Shown here: positions 14,101 to 24,958 of the stretch, piece after piece
Position numbering within the stretch: the stretch's first letter is position 1
Layout: every line of letters begins with the position of its first letter
Notes under the pieces: generated by a model
Told to the model about the DNA's origin: nothing
Databases searched by the model: none
What the model saw: only the letters and a program-made list of their open reading frames with translations
Assembly (NCBI GenBank): GCA_950295325.1
Contig: OX485806.1
Span: forward strand, 24,554,001 to 24,614,000
Direction: 5' to 3'
From: Polytrichum commune
Lineage: Eukaryota > Streptophyta > Polytrichopsida > Polytrichales > Polytrichaceae
DNA: 60,000 nucleotides
Program-made: the position numbers and the translations under genes

Positions 14101-15272
14101 CCAAAAAAATGATTGCGTGTCCACAAAACAAGCATTAGCCATACCTAGTAGAAGTTATGAAATAACAAAGGAAAGTGAAAAAAATCTTATGTGTTCACAA
14201 CAAACACTATGTTGATGCCCTTCACTCTTGTCCAATGTCTCCTTCGATTTAAGCATCACTAAATGTATAGCCCATGAATGTCCTAGGAATGTGCACATGA
14301 CCTAATAGGTCCGTAAACCATAGGTTTCTCTCAACATTATCCCTAGCTCGTAGACCATCTTCATGTTGCTCTTGCTCTCATTGGGTGTTGTCATTTAGAA
14401 TTGAATCAATGATGGGGTCCCTCCACATTGATGACTTGACATGGAGCAAAGTGTTACATGTTTGTTTTACTTGAACCCCATTGAATTTTAGGAAGAAAAG
14501 TTCATCAAATTCTATCCAAACATGCATCATCTCCACCATCAACACAAACACATGAGGTGGAGGAATAAAAATGTTTGTGTTTTGATACATAGTTGCGTTG
14601 CTATGACAATGTAGTGTACAATAGAAGAATAACTTGTCCATTCCAACCACTTGTTGTGATTCATGGCAAGAAAATGTATAAATGAATTTGGTTTCGATTG
14701 AAGGTGTTTGGTTGTGGTTTGTGGATAGTTGACGACCAAATTGATTATTTATAAATGTTTGAGTTGGGTCTTGAAATGGACAAGATTTATGTCTATGACA
14801 TATGTGGGTTTGGAGTCACACTAACCATCTTAGAATACATGAAATTGCCAAAGGCGGGTGTCATGGTGGTTGATTTTTGGGGAGTCACGTCCGGTTGCGC
14901 TTGGTGCATCCAAATTTGATGTCCGTGAAGCTCACAATTGAGCAACGGATATGCTTGCTCATTGTACGGCCGAGGGTCAGCAATCACGGTGGAGGAGTCG
15001 GTGCCCAATTGCTTCAATGCATACCGCCATGCGAGATACGGGCGCAAATTCCCGTCTTGGTCTGGGTTGTCGTGCATGTAATTTGTGTTAGTTTCATCAT
15101 AGAGTGGTTGCTCAGAACGGACCACCTTCCTCTCACCCTCATCCGGGTTGGATTTTTTTCTCTTGGCATCCTCGGCGAGTTTCTTGGCCAATTCTTCAAG
15201 CCGAATCCGCTCATCGTCAGCACGGAGTGCCTCATCGATGCGACGATCGAACGGAGATACAAACTTTGGCAT
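2733..15272 (-). CDS. RSPH14: Radial spoke head protein 14 (RSPH14/RTDR1-like), armadillo-repeat flagellar protein
   Basis: Exons in transcript order: 15272-14826, 13433-13328, 11310-11224, 10011-9950, 8897-8825, 7984-7824, 7324-7188, 4072-3938, 3475-3364, 2912-2733. Together they make 1,500 nt (499 residues). Every intron is GT-AG and every junction keeps phase, which is strong support for the model. Residues from ~150 on are armadillo-type helical repeats, for example VRTLRDKDLIVRQK, GFLPILADMLKETDLYIRQQ, KQAVASGAVAVFVPYI and KKAFIMANGVPLLTAMVHL. Their order and spacing follow animal RSPH14, including its closing segment. The family is part of the radial spokes that link outer doublets to the central pair in motile cilia, so here it would act in sperm flagella. 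Residues 1-149 are extra compared with the ~348-residue human protein: charged and helical at first (RLEELAKKLAEDAKRKK), then Tyr/Pro-rich. The start at 15,272 is the first Met of that exon and is less certain than the repeats. SPAG6/PF16-like armadillo proteins are the main alternative. Confidence 0.82.
3587..3620. repeat. (GA)n microsatellite
   Basis: About 17 uninterrupted GA units in the intron between RSPH14 exons 8 and 9. Confidence 0.95.
4357..4520. repeat. Dispersed repeat attached to a GA run, copy 1
   Basis: A GA run is followed by sequence containing GGAATGAGGGACGCTTCAGC and, further on, GCTATGGGACAAATG. It matches 15,861-16,045 over most of its length. A shorter match, also next to a GA-like run, lies at about 8,660-8,725. 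On the minus strand both long copies give short frames ending in ..PGSH.., which look like chance or decayed coding. Confidence 0.55.
4560..6960 (-). pseudogene. Decayed non-LTR retrotransposon remnant with an RNase H domain, inside an RSPH14 intron
   Basis: The plus strand is strikingly G/T-rich here, so minus-strand reading frames are C/A-rich. Reading the minus strand near 6040-5750 gives a recognisable type-I RNase H remnant: IIYAALHITKAI, then THIFTNNLNSIYLI, then RAHSGVMDNDMSDK. It is broken by several in-frame stops. Further fragments lie upstream (SQATVEALNWAIMLAHVDPE, about 6650-6590) and downstream (MGKKYQPLVEALEDAIW, about 5030-4980). The order suits the 3' part of a LINE whose RNase H follows its reverse transcriptase; no RT motif is visible. 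It lies in the 3.1-kb intron between RSPH14 exons 7 and 8, in the same orientation as the gene. The many small ORFs in this interval are side effects of its base skew. Confidence 0.6.
7439..7468. repeat. (TG)n microsatellite
   Basis: About 15 TG units preceded by a short TA run, in the RSPH14 intron just upstream (gene-wise) of the exon at 7324-7188. Confidence 0.95.
8080..8123. repeat. Compound (TC)n(AC)n microsatellite
   Basis: A TC run of about seven units passes directly into about 15 AC units, roughly 100 bp from the acceptor of the RSPH14 exon at 7984-7824. Confidence 0.95.
9762..9935. repeat. Dispersed repeat, copy 1 (partner at 53,993-54,175)
   Basis: Shares GATTCATCTCAAA.GA.TTGGACTA near its start and TTGGATGA.TGAGA..C..GC near its end with the segment at 53,993-54,175, in the same order. 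Identity is moderate. It lies in an RSPH14 intron; its right part approaches the exon at 10011-9950. Type unknown. Confidence 0.45.
10530..10600. repeat. Possible tRNA-derived SINE fragment
   Basis: Contains GGTTCAATTCC, which fits a Pol III B box, followed by TGCCAAGGATA. The same arrangement (GGTTCAAATCC then TTCCAAGGATA) occurs near 49,640-49,670. No target duplication or tail was confirmed. Confidence 0.3.
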
Positions 15273-15860
15273 TGTCGATGAATACTGAGTTTTAATTCAT
15301 GACAAGGTCGTGGTGTTGGTATGCACAAGTTGTCTGAATAACACCCTTAAGTGGGAAGACCTTTTTCTCTTTCATTGGGAATGAATTTACACTTTGGTTC
15401 TAGAATAAAAATCCACAATGCATAACCCTGATTCAAAAATTTCCTTCAAATTGAAGTAGATGAAAGAGAGGGAGGAGGCTTTATTAGGTTCAGTGTAATG
15501 CTACGTCATCCTCATCAAACGAGGAAATCGAAGTCTCACTTCCATGTATGTATACATTTATATGCTCCACAAAAATATTTCAACATCTCATGTACCTTCT
15601 TTGATCAATATCACTTTTAAATCAAAATTTCACGATACGTTTTGTTATTGAATTACCTCACCAAAACACAAATGATGATACCGCTCATGTGATCACTTCT
15701 TGCATTTGACTAACACATGTATTTCTTTACAATGGATGGATCAATGCCTAAAGTGCATTGCACATATTGGTGATTGGTCCTCATTTTCATAGACACAAAA
15801 TTTTCAAGGCACGAATACCAAATACAATGAATCCCCATGTTTAATTTGTCATCCAATCTT

Positions 15861-16045
15861 GTGTCGAGAGAGAGAAAGAATCACTTGTGTCGGCATGAAT
15901 GAGGGTGCTTCACCTCAATCATAACTTATGTGAACCCGGAATGAGTTTATGGATCATGGCTATGGGACTGGTGCAAAATTGAACATTGTTTACAAGAATC
16001 CACTCAGATTTTGGCAATGGAAATAGATGCAAATTATATGTAGGT
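15861..16045. repeat. Dispersed repeat attached to a GA run, copy 2
   Basis: Matches 4357-4520 from the GA run through GCATGAATGAGGGTGCTTCA and on to GGCTATGGGACTGG. It lies between the 5' end of the RSPH14-like gene and the small gene ending at 16,376. The remaining sequence between those genes (15,273-15,860 and 16,046-16,375) has no supported gene. A His-rich minus frame at 15,919-16,308 was examined and not accepted. Confidence 0.55.
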
Positions 16046-16375
16046 AACAATACTTGATGCCCAAAAACATTAGTTAAAGATTTGTGAAGCTTCACTTGAC
16101 TCTGTAATCCTGAAGGGCAGGTTGCATTGGCCGCCCAAGGCCGTGACAACGGTTTTGGGTCTTCATGGTCACGGCTATGGACATGCATATGCTTCTGCCA
16201 CGTCATCCCACGATGACAAGGGCTATGATGGGCATGGGCATGGCCATGGGACAAGCTTGAATGTTGATGGTGCGGACGCCATGTTAGCTCATCATCCTGT
16301 ACCGTCATTGTGCTGAGTCGGCGACCAGAGGACGCAATACTCCTTATACCGCTATCATCTAACTTACCCCGGCGA

Positions 16376-17025
16376 CTAGTAGTAGGTCATCGTCCGTGTC
16401 AGCGACTGACAGATGCTGCAGTCTTCATCTTCCCGCGTCAGGAAGTAACGTTCCGTCGGCAACTTGTGCGGAGGCTTACACGATTGCGAAGTTTTTGAAC
16501 GAAGATTGTGAAAAACTTGGCCATTAAGTTGAAAGTTACTTGAAACTCATTGAATGACTGGATGTTAGATCGTTGTAGCCTTATTACTCTTCTCTCCTGC
16601 TGTTCATCGGGTTGCCATCATCTCACATTGTAGATTCTGTTTGTTATGGAAGTTACAAGAACTCTTTGAGGTCGTGGTACATTTTCAAGCACTTGGTCCC
16701 AGGATCCATCCATCTTTTCATTCCATATAGTAACGAGGAATACTGTCTCTCTGCTCAAAAAGTTGGAAGTTCTTCCTGTCTATTTGGTTGGGGATCTCAC
16801 TACATGAGCATTCAAAAACCTAACCCTAACTATAGATTCCACTTTCCTCACGTGGACGTTTAGATTGTAGCATTCAAAGTTTTCCCAATTTGATCCGTGG
16901 CAAGAGAGCTCTGCCATGCTATTGCTGAAGATTTTTGTCAGCTCATGAGTTGAAAATTTCGAGCTCGGCTCTTGCTTTTCCTCCATACCCTTCTTGGGAG
17001 TGAGTTCATCGAGGAGTGAAGCCAT
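16376..17025 (-). CDS. Three-exon gene for an unrecognised 130-residue protein
   Basis: Exons in transcript order: 17025-16852 (58 codons), 16746-16627 (40 codons) and 16474-16376 (32 codons plus TAG). All introns are GT-AG (donors GTGAGG and GTGAGA) and all junctions are phase 0. That agreement, with protein-like composition throughout, is the main evidence for a real gene. The protein starts MASLLDELTPKKGMEEKQ, has a hydrophobic/aromatic middle (TVFLVTIWNEKMDGSWDQV, PQRVLVTSITNRIYN) and ends ERYFLTREDEDCSICQSL then TRTMTYY. CSIC resembles the first half of a RING or zinc knuckle, but no further metal-ligand pattern follows before the stop. I see no signal peptide or membrane segment and do not recognise the family. 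It is read away from GCP2, and its start lies only 5 bp from the GCP2 start chosen here. The last acceptor has a weak pyrimidine tract; a strong GTAAGT about 14 bp beyond the stop may mean an alternative 3' structure. Confidence 0.55.
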
Positions 17026-17030
17026 CAGCT

Positions 17031-20000
17031 ATGCAGAACGAAGGCTCCTCTGAGAATGAATCTCTTTTCGGTGATTACACTTCCTTCTTATGTCCTGAAA
17101 TCGGAGGTCCAATTTTTGTGGAATAACAGTCTTAGCAAATGACCAAGCTTATGAATACTGAAAATGCTATATGACGAAAATATATGTGAAATGTGTTCTT
17201 ATTATTTCTTCAATTCAACACAAAAGATGTGAATCGATCATCTGTCAGAACAATATACTGACTAGTCGCACATTTTTCACGTCATGTGGATGTCATTCAG
17301 ATGACTTGGACATCGAGGAAATACCTGGGCCTGTGTCATTTCCTGAAACTCCTCTATGGAACTTCGAGAGACCTTACTTGACTGGACATCATATTTTCCT
17401 GGTACAAGAAGGCATATCTACTCTTTTTGGTTTGCATAAGTTGTGAGAGCTGGTTTTGAGTGGTGATACTTCATGCTGTCCCCACTTTCTTAATTTTTAT
17501 GCATTTTTGCAATGAGTTGCTGTTACATTCTTGACAGTGTCTGTGTGTTAGCAATGCTTGTTGACCTCTATTTAGCATTGATCCTGCAATTTCTTGGTTC
17601 AGACTATTGGCTGTATTGATTATGTTTCTGTCTACTTTGTTCACAGGATAATGCCATAGGAACTCCAAGGGCAGGCCCACTCAAGAAAAACGATTATGTG
17701 AGGTAGTTGTTGTGAACTTTTTGTTGCGTTTCTATTTCAAATAAGATCAGAGGTTGTGTTTACTAAAGAAAGTACTGCGTACGATTTAGCTAGCCAGTAA
17801 GACGTGGACATCCACAGCAATGGCAACAAATTGCTGACAGAATGTGTCATCTCATGGCAATTAGTTCAACAGGAAAATCTCGTACACCTGACTGCGACTG
17901 AAGTGCTCCCTGGAGTTGAAGTTGAAATTTACAGGAATTTGGGGTATAGATAGTTTGACACAGGCTTCTTGATTCATAAGTTGAAAGATGATTGATGTGC
18001 CTGATTTTCTTCTTTTTGGTATGTTTCTTCAGGAGGATGGAGATCATTCCTAGTCTTGATGTATATGCTCCCTCCGTCCAGGTATGTTAGTTGTCACTGT
18101 TGATTAATGAAAATTTCAGTTTAGGGGTTAGCTCTCTGTAAATAAGTGCTACTTGAACGTGGATGAGTTTCACTCTGCAGCTGAAGTCTTGTAGGGGCGT
18201 GAGAATGGTCTGGCAGTTATCAGTAGAGACCATAGACGTCAGAAGGAATCAGGTTTATAGATACAGTGGACTTATTTGTTTGCAATATATATGTAAATCC
18301 TTTCAAAGCAGAATAATATTGCATTTTGGGGATAATCCAGTGGTTTGACTCTTTGATTGTAAACTAGTGAATATTTTTAATATTGAGTATGCCTACTGAG
18401 GTTTTTCTGCAATCTCAGGAATTGATGATGATAGACGACTTGTTGTACGCCATGGTGGGTGTTGATGGCAAGTATGTGCGTGTTCAACAAGGGCGGACCC
18501 ACAATTACTCTTTTGTTTTCCGAGTGGACACAAAGTTAAACCCCTCCTTACATGTATGCACTCTCTGCTTATATACGAACAAAACATTGGTCCCCTGCTT
18601 TTGTATATGGACCTTGCGCTGATTGCATTAAGGACGTGTGAATTATTGTGATGATTAATCTGAGATTTAGGTGCAAATGTTGGATTACAGGATCTTTCAA
18701 AGAGGATCATCCCTTTGTGTGAAAACTACATGGTTGTGAGCCAATTTGCAGAAGCAAGGTCTCATTTTAAGCATGGGTTAACAAACCATGCATTTACAGC
18801 TGGTTTGAGAGCTATTCTTCAGGTTGGAATCTCTTCCACTTTCTGCTTTAACTGCAGTCATAGGCATGTAAGAAATTGACGGTAACTACTTCATTGCACC
18901 ACATTCTAGGTCCATGTTAGTATTCAGGTGTTTTGAGGTCACCATTTGGTAAACCCTCCTTTCTGATCGTGACCTTCATGGTGCAGGATTACCATGCTAT
19001 GGTGGCACAGCTGGAGCATCAATCTCGGTTAGGACAATTATCTCTCCAGGGTTTGTGGTTTTTTGTACAGGTACAATTTTTCCAGTTGGGGTGGTTGGTT
19101 CTGTTGGCATGCCCGCTTGTGTATCTTCCTCCATAGGGGCTCAGAATACATACGTTTTTCCCTGTTCCTAGGCTGGTGAGGGCATTCACAACTCTTAACA
19201 GTTACTTTCCTGTTGTCACTGACTGATTCAGCCAATGATGGGAGCGTTGCAATGTCTCTCCACAGTAGTGCAAATAGCAACAGTGCAGAGCGCCTCAGGA
19301 GCTGCTTTGTTGAATTTGCTTCACAACCAGGTAGGATATTTAATTTCATTTTGTACATTAAAGTATCATAAGAGAGGACTTGTGACCAATTTTGGATTGA
19401 ATAAGTGCATGGATCTAAGAGAGGATTTCTGGATGATGCTACTGGTCTATCTTGAACTGCAGATGAGATTGTGCACAATGTTTTTAGTGAAGAAATTTGC
19501 TGTATTGAGCTGTGCACAATTTGCCATTATAGTCCTGGAAACCTTAAATCATGCTTTACTGTTGCCTAATACATGTTTTGTAACTTATAGGCAACAGCTA
19601 TGGCTGGGGACAGTGCTGTGCGGGCTTTGTTAAAAAAACTGACACATGCTGCAAGTTCTCCATACTTTGGAATTTTAGAAAGGTAAATAGTTTCCTGTCA
19701 TTTCCTCTGTTGGATTTTTCCAAATTTATTTGAGATGTTGTCAGGGTTTACCAGTATCACTTGCTATATCAATGTTGTTATAGGCTAAGTATATGTTGCT
19801 GAAGTTCTTGTGTAATTGGCTACACTAAATTTGATATTTAGTGTCACCAATACTAATTGTAAAACTCGGTGTAGTGTCACCAACACTAAATGTTAACCCA
19901 AACATTATTTGTCATTACTTGTAACTTTTTTGCATGATTATATATTTACTGTCACTTACCAAGTGCTGTTTCATCCAAATTTCAATCACCCATGACAATA

Positions 20001-23000
20001 TTTCATCACAAGTTGTTAACAAGAGAAGGTAGGGTTTTGGCCAGTAGATGAACTTATCCATCATCCATGACAATTTTTGTTCACTTATTCATAAGAAGTG
20101 CCATCCGAAAAGTTACCATAGTGACATAAAATAGCATATGACACTAAATATCATATTTAGTGTAGTTTATTGTCACTTGATTCGCTTCAAAAATATTAAT
20201 GAATTTCATTTTTGAAGAAGAATCATTCATGGTTCTGCAAGAAGGACCATAAGTACTATTGCCATCACTATCAGCATATTGACCCTAATTTGGGTAGATT
20301 TATGGTTATGGTGGGGAATCTCTTGTGGAAGGAAGATGGGTGTATGAAGGTGTGATTGATGACCCATATGGAGAGTTTCTGATTGAGGAAAATAAAACGT
20401 TAGAGAAGGTACTTTTCTCCATCTCATTCATTCTATAAATGGGACTTGCTAAGTAGACTTTCCGATACAGAAGCTGAAAGTCTCATGAGAGTTCAATTTG
20501 GTTTTGCAGTTTACATATATGTGGTTGTGAGTCTGATGAGCTTGTCCTAATTACACAGTGGTTACTGATATCTGTGCTCTGGATATGAAATTTGTAAATG
20601 ACAAAAGTATTCTACAGCATTTGTTTCTTAATGTAAGACAGCAGATTATTTGCTTGCCTGAGAAAGATCGTCATACCTGAAGCTAACCCTAAAGTAGCTG
20701 CTGACAAGTTTCTTGTTCTTTTGCAGGAGAGTTTGAGCCAGGATTATCATGCAACATATTGGCAGAAGCGTTATAGTCTTCGACAGGAGATACCAGAGTT
20801 TCTTGCACCATCTGCTGAGATCATTCTCACTACGGGCAAATACTTGAATGCGATTCGTGAGTGCGGGCATGCTATACAGGTTTTTTTTCTTCTTCTTGAA
20901 GTTGAAAGTGCTGTGTCTGTTTTAGCTCTTCAAAGCTGCTGATTGTTTGGAATGTAATGCATGTCTATATCAACATCAGGGACTTGAGGTCCAAATGAGG
21001 AATTACTTGTTCCTCCATTTACTCACGTGTCCACTTGACATCTATTTCTTGCATTTGAGTGCTGTAGGTGTTTGTGCATGACAAATTTCCCACCAAGAGG
21101 TATTGGTTGGTTTCAGGGTCCATCAGGAGATACTGTAAGATCATTGAATTCAGGCATTAAACGGCCGTACTTGGAGCGCATAGGTCTTGCACATGAGTAT
21201 GCAAGTGCAGCGCTTCTGGATCTAATTACCCACAAGGTAGGCTGTTTGTCAATATGAGAGTTGCTTTTCAGCACTTAGGATAGTTGTTATCAGGTGTCTA
21301 CATCTGTACTTGTAAGGCTGAATAATTTGACACCCTATAGATCATTATCAGATTTTCTGTTTAGTGAAGTTTTTCTCTACCCTGTGATGATACACCAGTG
21401 AGTGGCACTGGTATTTTGAAGTTTTGGATGCAAGCCTGCAACAGGCCTTCCCTCTCTAGAATTATTGCTCCACAACAATCAATTTGGCTCTTATCTTAAT
21501 TGCTTGTGAATAAAATCAAAGTATACTTCAGGATAGGTTTATACTTCCTGGAGAGATGTTGAAATTGTCTCTAATTTTCTTAGAGTCTGGCAGTTTGATC
21601 TGGTGGGTCGACTACGATCTGTGAAGCACTACTTCTTCATCGATAAGGTGCATTTTCTCTTGATTTTATGGCCAGAACACCCAAGTATTGCAGTTATTCT
21701 GAACTCGTAGCTCCTGAGCTTGGCTGCAATATCTAATACTTCTGTTCTACCCCCATTTCATACTTTTGTTGTACTCTCATTCCTCATTGCTTGGATTCTT
21801 CATGTTACCCAAAGTGACAATGTGACTTTCAATTTTGGAACAGGGAGACTTTTTAGGCCTCTTTATGGATACAGCCAAGGATGAACTTGCTAAGAGACCT
21901 TCAGTCATCTCAAAAGAAAAGCTTCAGGTAAGAGAAACTCCATACACATGATTTGGAACTAGTTATACCTCGAATTTGTCACATTGTTGGTTCACGTGTA
22001 CATTCTGCAATGTATATCATAAACAGCTGCATCCAGTTTCCAAGGTTCTACTTAGCATTCAGTTTGTTGTTCTGGTACAAATAATAACAAATTAGCAGCC
22101 TGTGTCCCAGTATTATCTGTGCCACAAACTTATGTCTACTACTGATTTTCTTCGTACACAATGGGTTAGTTGTAGACAACTTGCAGCTCCAAAATTACAA
22201 ATTCTTGCAAGCGGTGGTGAGAATTAGGTTTCTTGTCTAATTTTAATCATTGCAAAAAGATGAAGCGTGATTCCTCAGAGCTGGAGAGTTTTGGAATATC
22301 TTTATGCGACCATAGTTTGTGTTATTAAGCATCCCACACTTCTTGATTGTGTGTGGGCAGTCATTGTTGGAACTGGCCTTAAGGACATCAGTTGCTGCCT
22401 CAGATCCATACCACGATGATCTCACATGCAACATTGTAAGTTTTCTTTTATATGCAAGCTAGAACATTGGCCATTGTCAGATAATTATTTGATTGTGAAT
22501 CTAGAATTCTTCAAGAATTTTGTGCCCTTTCTTGGATATAGAAATCTCTAGGAGCAATCTGTTGATTATCAAATCCTTCAACAGTTGCCATTTGTTCGCT
22601 TTCTTTATTGCTGGCTTCAGAGTTGTGGTAAGGGCACCTTCTTGCTTGTACAAGTTTAAGGAGATTTGTGTCAAGCCTTGCAATAGGTCAGTACACATCT
22701 TGAAACCTTCTTTAAGCCTTTCCTGTATTTTCTTTGCAGGAGAAAACACCACTCCAAGCACAGCTACAGAAGATCATGGAGAATGAAGATGGTCTTGCTC
22801 ACCGGAGCAATCTGCAACAGTGGGCTACAGAAACCAGCAGCAGCTATGGAGTGGCAGCAGGAAGCATTACTGGACTAGATACATTTGTTTTGGATTACAA
22901 GGTAGGTTAAAAGATTATATACTTGTTGCTTGAAATATTCTGATTGACATGCAACTATTATATTGTCAAAAAGTCACTAGACTCTGATTGATACATTTTG

Positions 23001-24958
23001 ATACAACATGGAACCCTGAACCAGAATGGATGGGTGGTCTTTATTTTGAACAGGTCAGGTGGCCTGTATCACTAGTTCTATCAAGGAGAGCTTTAACAAA
23101 GTACCAACTTATATTCCGACATCTCTTTCACTGCAAGCATGTGAAGCGGCAATTATGTGCTGCGTGGCAAATACACCAGGTTCACTTTGTCTTCAGGACC
23201 AGCTTTGTATTGCAAAAGCTTTAATTCCAGTATTTGCTGGACTGTATCTGCTATAAACACAATGCCAAACATCATCTTAGAGAATCTTTTGCAAGTTGGA
23301 GCTCCATATGACATTGCTTACCATTTCTGAAGAAACATTTCTACACACTGCAGCTGGCGACAAGACCATTTGATGTCATGGGAACAGCAGTTTCACAGTC
23401 ATATGCCGTGTGCCAACGGATGCTTCATTATGTCCAAAGCTTTGAACATTATATGACTTTTGAGGTATTCTTCCTGTCTGTTCTCTTCTCAACTTCCATC
23501 CTGTCATTAGTTTTTATTTTATTTATATTTGAGGCATATGCTACAAGGGTGACTTATGTAATTGGGGTTGTGGCACTTTCATTTCAATCAGACACATGGT
23601 ACTGCTCATGTATAACCTGGTCACTGTGAAGGGCATTGAGCTTCTATGGAAGCTCAGCTCTTCATTTTAGTAACAGAAAACTGTTAACATTAGATGCTTA
23701 TCTGCAGGTGCTTGAACCCAACTGGCATAGTATGCACAGTAGTTTGGTCGTTTCAAAGAGCATTGATGAGGTACGCTGTCTGACATAGAAATCTATTTAC
23801 TCAGCTTGAAGTCATTAGAGGTAGTTAATTTCGAGTAATATCTGCTGTGAAGGAAGTGTTGAGTGTGATGCTGATGATTGTATGTTGCCTGGGAGAACAG
23901 GTTATGCAGCTCCATGAGGCATTCCTGGATAAGTGCCTCCAGCAATGTATGTTCTTTTGGCCCCAGATTCTTAAGGTAAATCTACTATCATTGAAGCATC
24001 CAATCCCCAGCAGGTTTGATCACAATTGTATCACGAGATTTATTATCTATTGCTATTTCAGGCATTGCAATCCTCATCTTACCCCTTAATGGAGAACACG
24101 GAACATAATCCCTTCCTTTCTGAGTCACTCAAATAGAGCAAGTGCCTTTTTTGCATGCTCTTTGTATGCCTCCTCAGTTGCTGTACTCTCTAGTGTGCCT
24201 GATTATTTGAGTAGAGTTTGTTTACCTTCTTCGTGACGCAAACTCATAGATGGACTAGTCAGAAATATATTCACAAAGTACAGTGGCGTGCTTTACATCC
24301 TTGCTAGTGCTATCTTCAGATCTTTGGACTTATTGTGCCCTTTTTGGGAGAGCAGAAAGTGGACAGGTTGAAAGCTATTTGCCTGCAATATGCGACAGCT
24401 ACACAATGGTTGATACCAACATTGTTCACTCGCAACAAGAAAGACAATCTGGAGTTGTCTCAGATTGCAGGTGGTGGCGAAAGGAAAAGTTTCAAAGGGA
24501 GGTTGTCGCTCCTGAACAAACTTGATCCACAATATGCAAGAGAAGCAGCAGATGACAGCAATTTCAAGGCCACCATTGGGTATGCACATACAACTCATAA
24601 ATGTGATATAATATATTGATGATTAGCTCATAAGTTTTTCACCATATATATTTTGGTCGAAATACACATGTTGGTCGGATTGCTTGGAGGTGAAAGGCCA
24701 GATTATGTGTGAAGGATATTGCAATCTCAATTGTACAAACTCAGTAGCATTATTGTTGTTTATTCTGACAAATTGTGTAATCCTTGCAGGAAAATTGACG
24801 CAGATTTCAACAAAGAGTTGAGGCTGTTGGTAACATTACTCATGAGTGGATCTCAACAAGAGCCCTACCTGGCCCATCTTGTTCAAGCCCTTGAAGCAGT
24901 TGAGCGAGCTGCCTCGCATCCTTCCTCCTCACTTGCATTATCCTTATTCAAACACTAA
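17031..24958 (+). CDS. GCP2: Gamma-tubulin complex component 2 (GCP2, Spc97/Spc98 family)
   Basis: 22 exons: 17031-17070, 17301-17401, 17647-17702, 18033-18081, 18419-18553, 18691-18822, 18987-19070, 19232-19330, 19591-19682, 20336-20408, 20727-20879, 21117-21236, 21594-21647, 21844-21927, 22361-22435, 22740-22901, 23054-23179, 23354-23464, 23708-23770, 23901-23975, 24356-24579, 24790-24958. Together 2,277 nt, 758 residues. Phase agrees across every GT-AG intron. Conserved GCP2 landmarks appear in order: ERPYLTG near the N-terminus, MIDDLLYAMVG (start of the GCP N-terminal domain, ~85), HGLTNHAFTAGLRAIL, MVAQLEHQ, WVYEGVIDDPYGEF, ILTTGKYLNAIRECGH, LVGRLRSVKHYFF, RHLFHCKHVKRQLCAAWQIH and LDKCLQQCMFFW. 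GCP2 pairs with GCP3 in the gamma-tubulin small complex and nucleates microtubules at the cortex, spindle and phragmoplast. Length is near that of plant GCP2. Less certain are exon 1 (short, phase-consistent, but almost touching the divergent gene) and the acceptor of exon 10 (weak pyrimidine tract). Intron 9 holds a MITE. Confidence 0.93.
19820..20165. mobile_element. TA-flanked MITE in GCP2 intron 9, CACTAAAT-TIR family, copy 2
   Basis: The ends are near-perfect inverted copies of CTACACTAAATTTGATATTT followed by AGTGTCA. Each terminal unit is itself a palindrome, so each end can fold back separately. TA sits at both borders (19821-22 and 20163-64). At 346 bp it is longer than copies 1 and 3. 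No coding capacity. Confidence 0.75.

Noticed and set aside
15919-16308. Minus-strand 129-codon ORF with His-rich stretches (HGHAHAHHSP)
   Set aside because: Its 3' half is the dispersed GA-linked repeat also present at 4,357-4,520. The His-rich part comes from a degenerate CATGGC-type repeat, and no domain or splice support was found.
16328-16440. Alternative minus-strand exon ending at the strong GTAAGT donor near 16,363
   Set aside because: In the frame of the 130-residue protein a TAG precedes the donor. The other open frame (HLSVADTDDDLLLVAG) would need a different acceptor and no downstream exon was found. Kept only as a caveat.
17171-17300. ATG at 17,171 as the start of GCP2
   Set aside because: The first 43 codons (MTKIYVKCVLIISSIQ...) are intron-like and unlike any GCP2 N-terminus. 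A good acceptor (CATTCAG) at 17,300 and a phase-matched upstream exon fit better.
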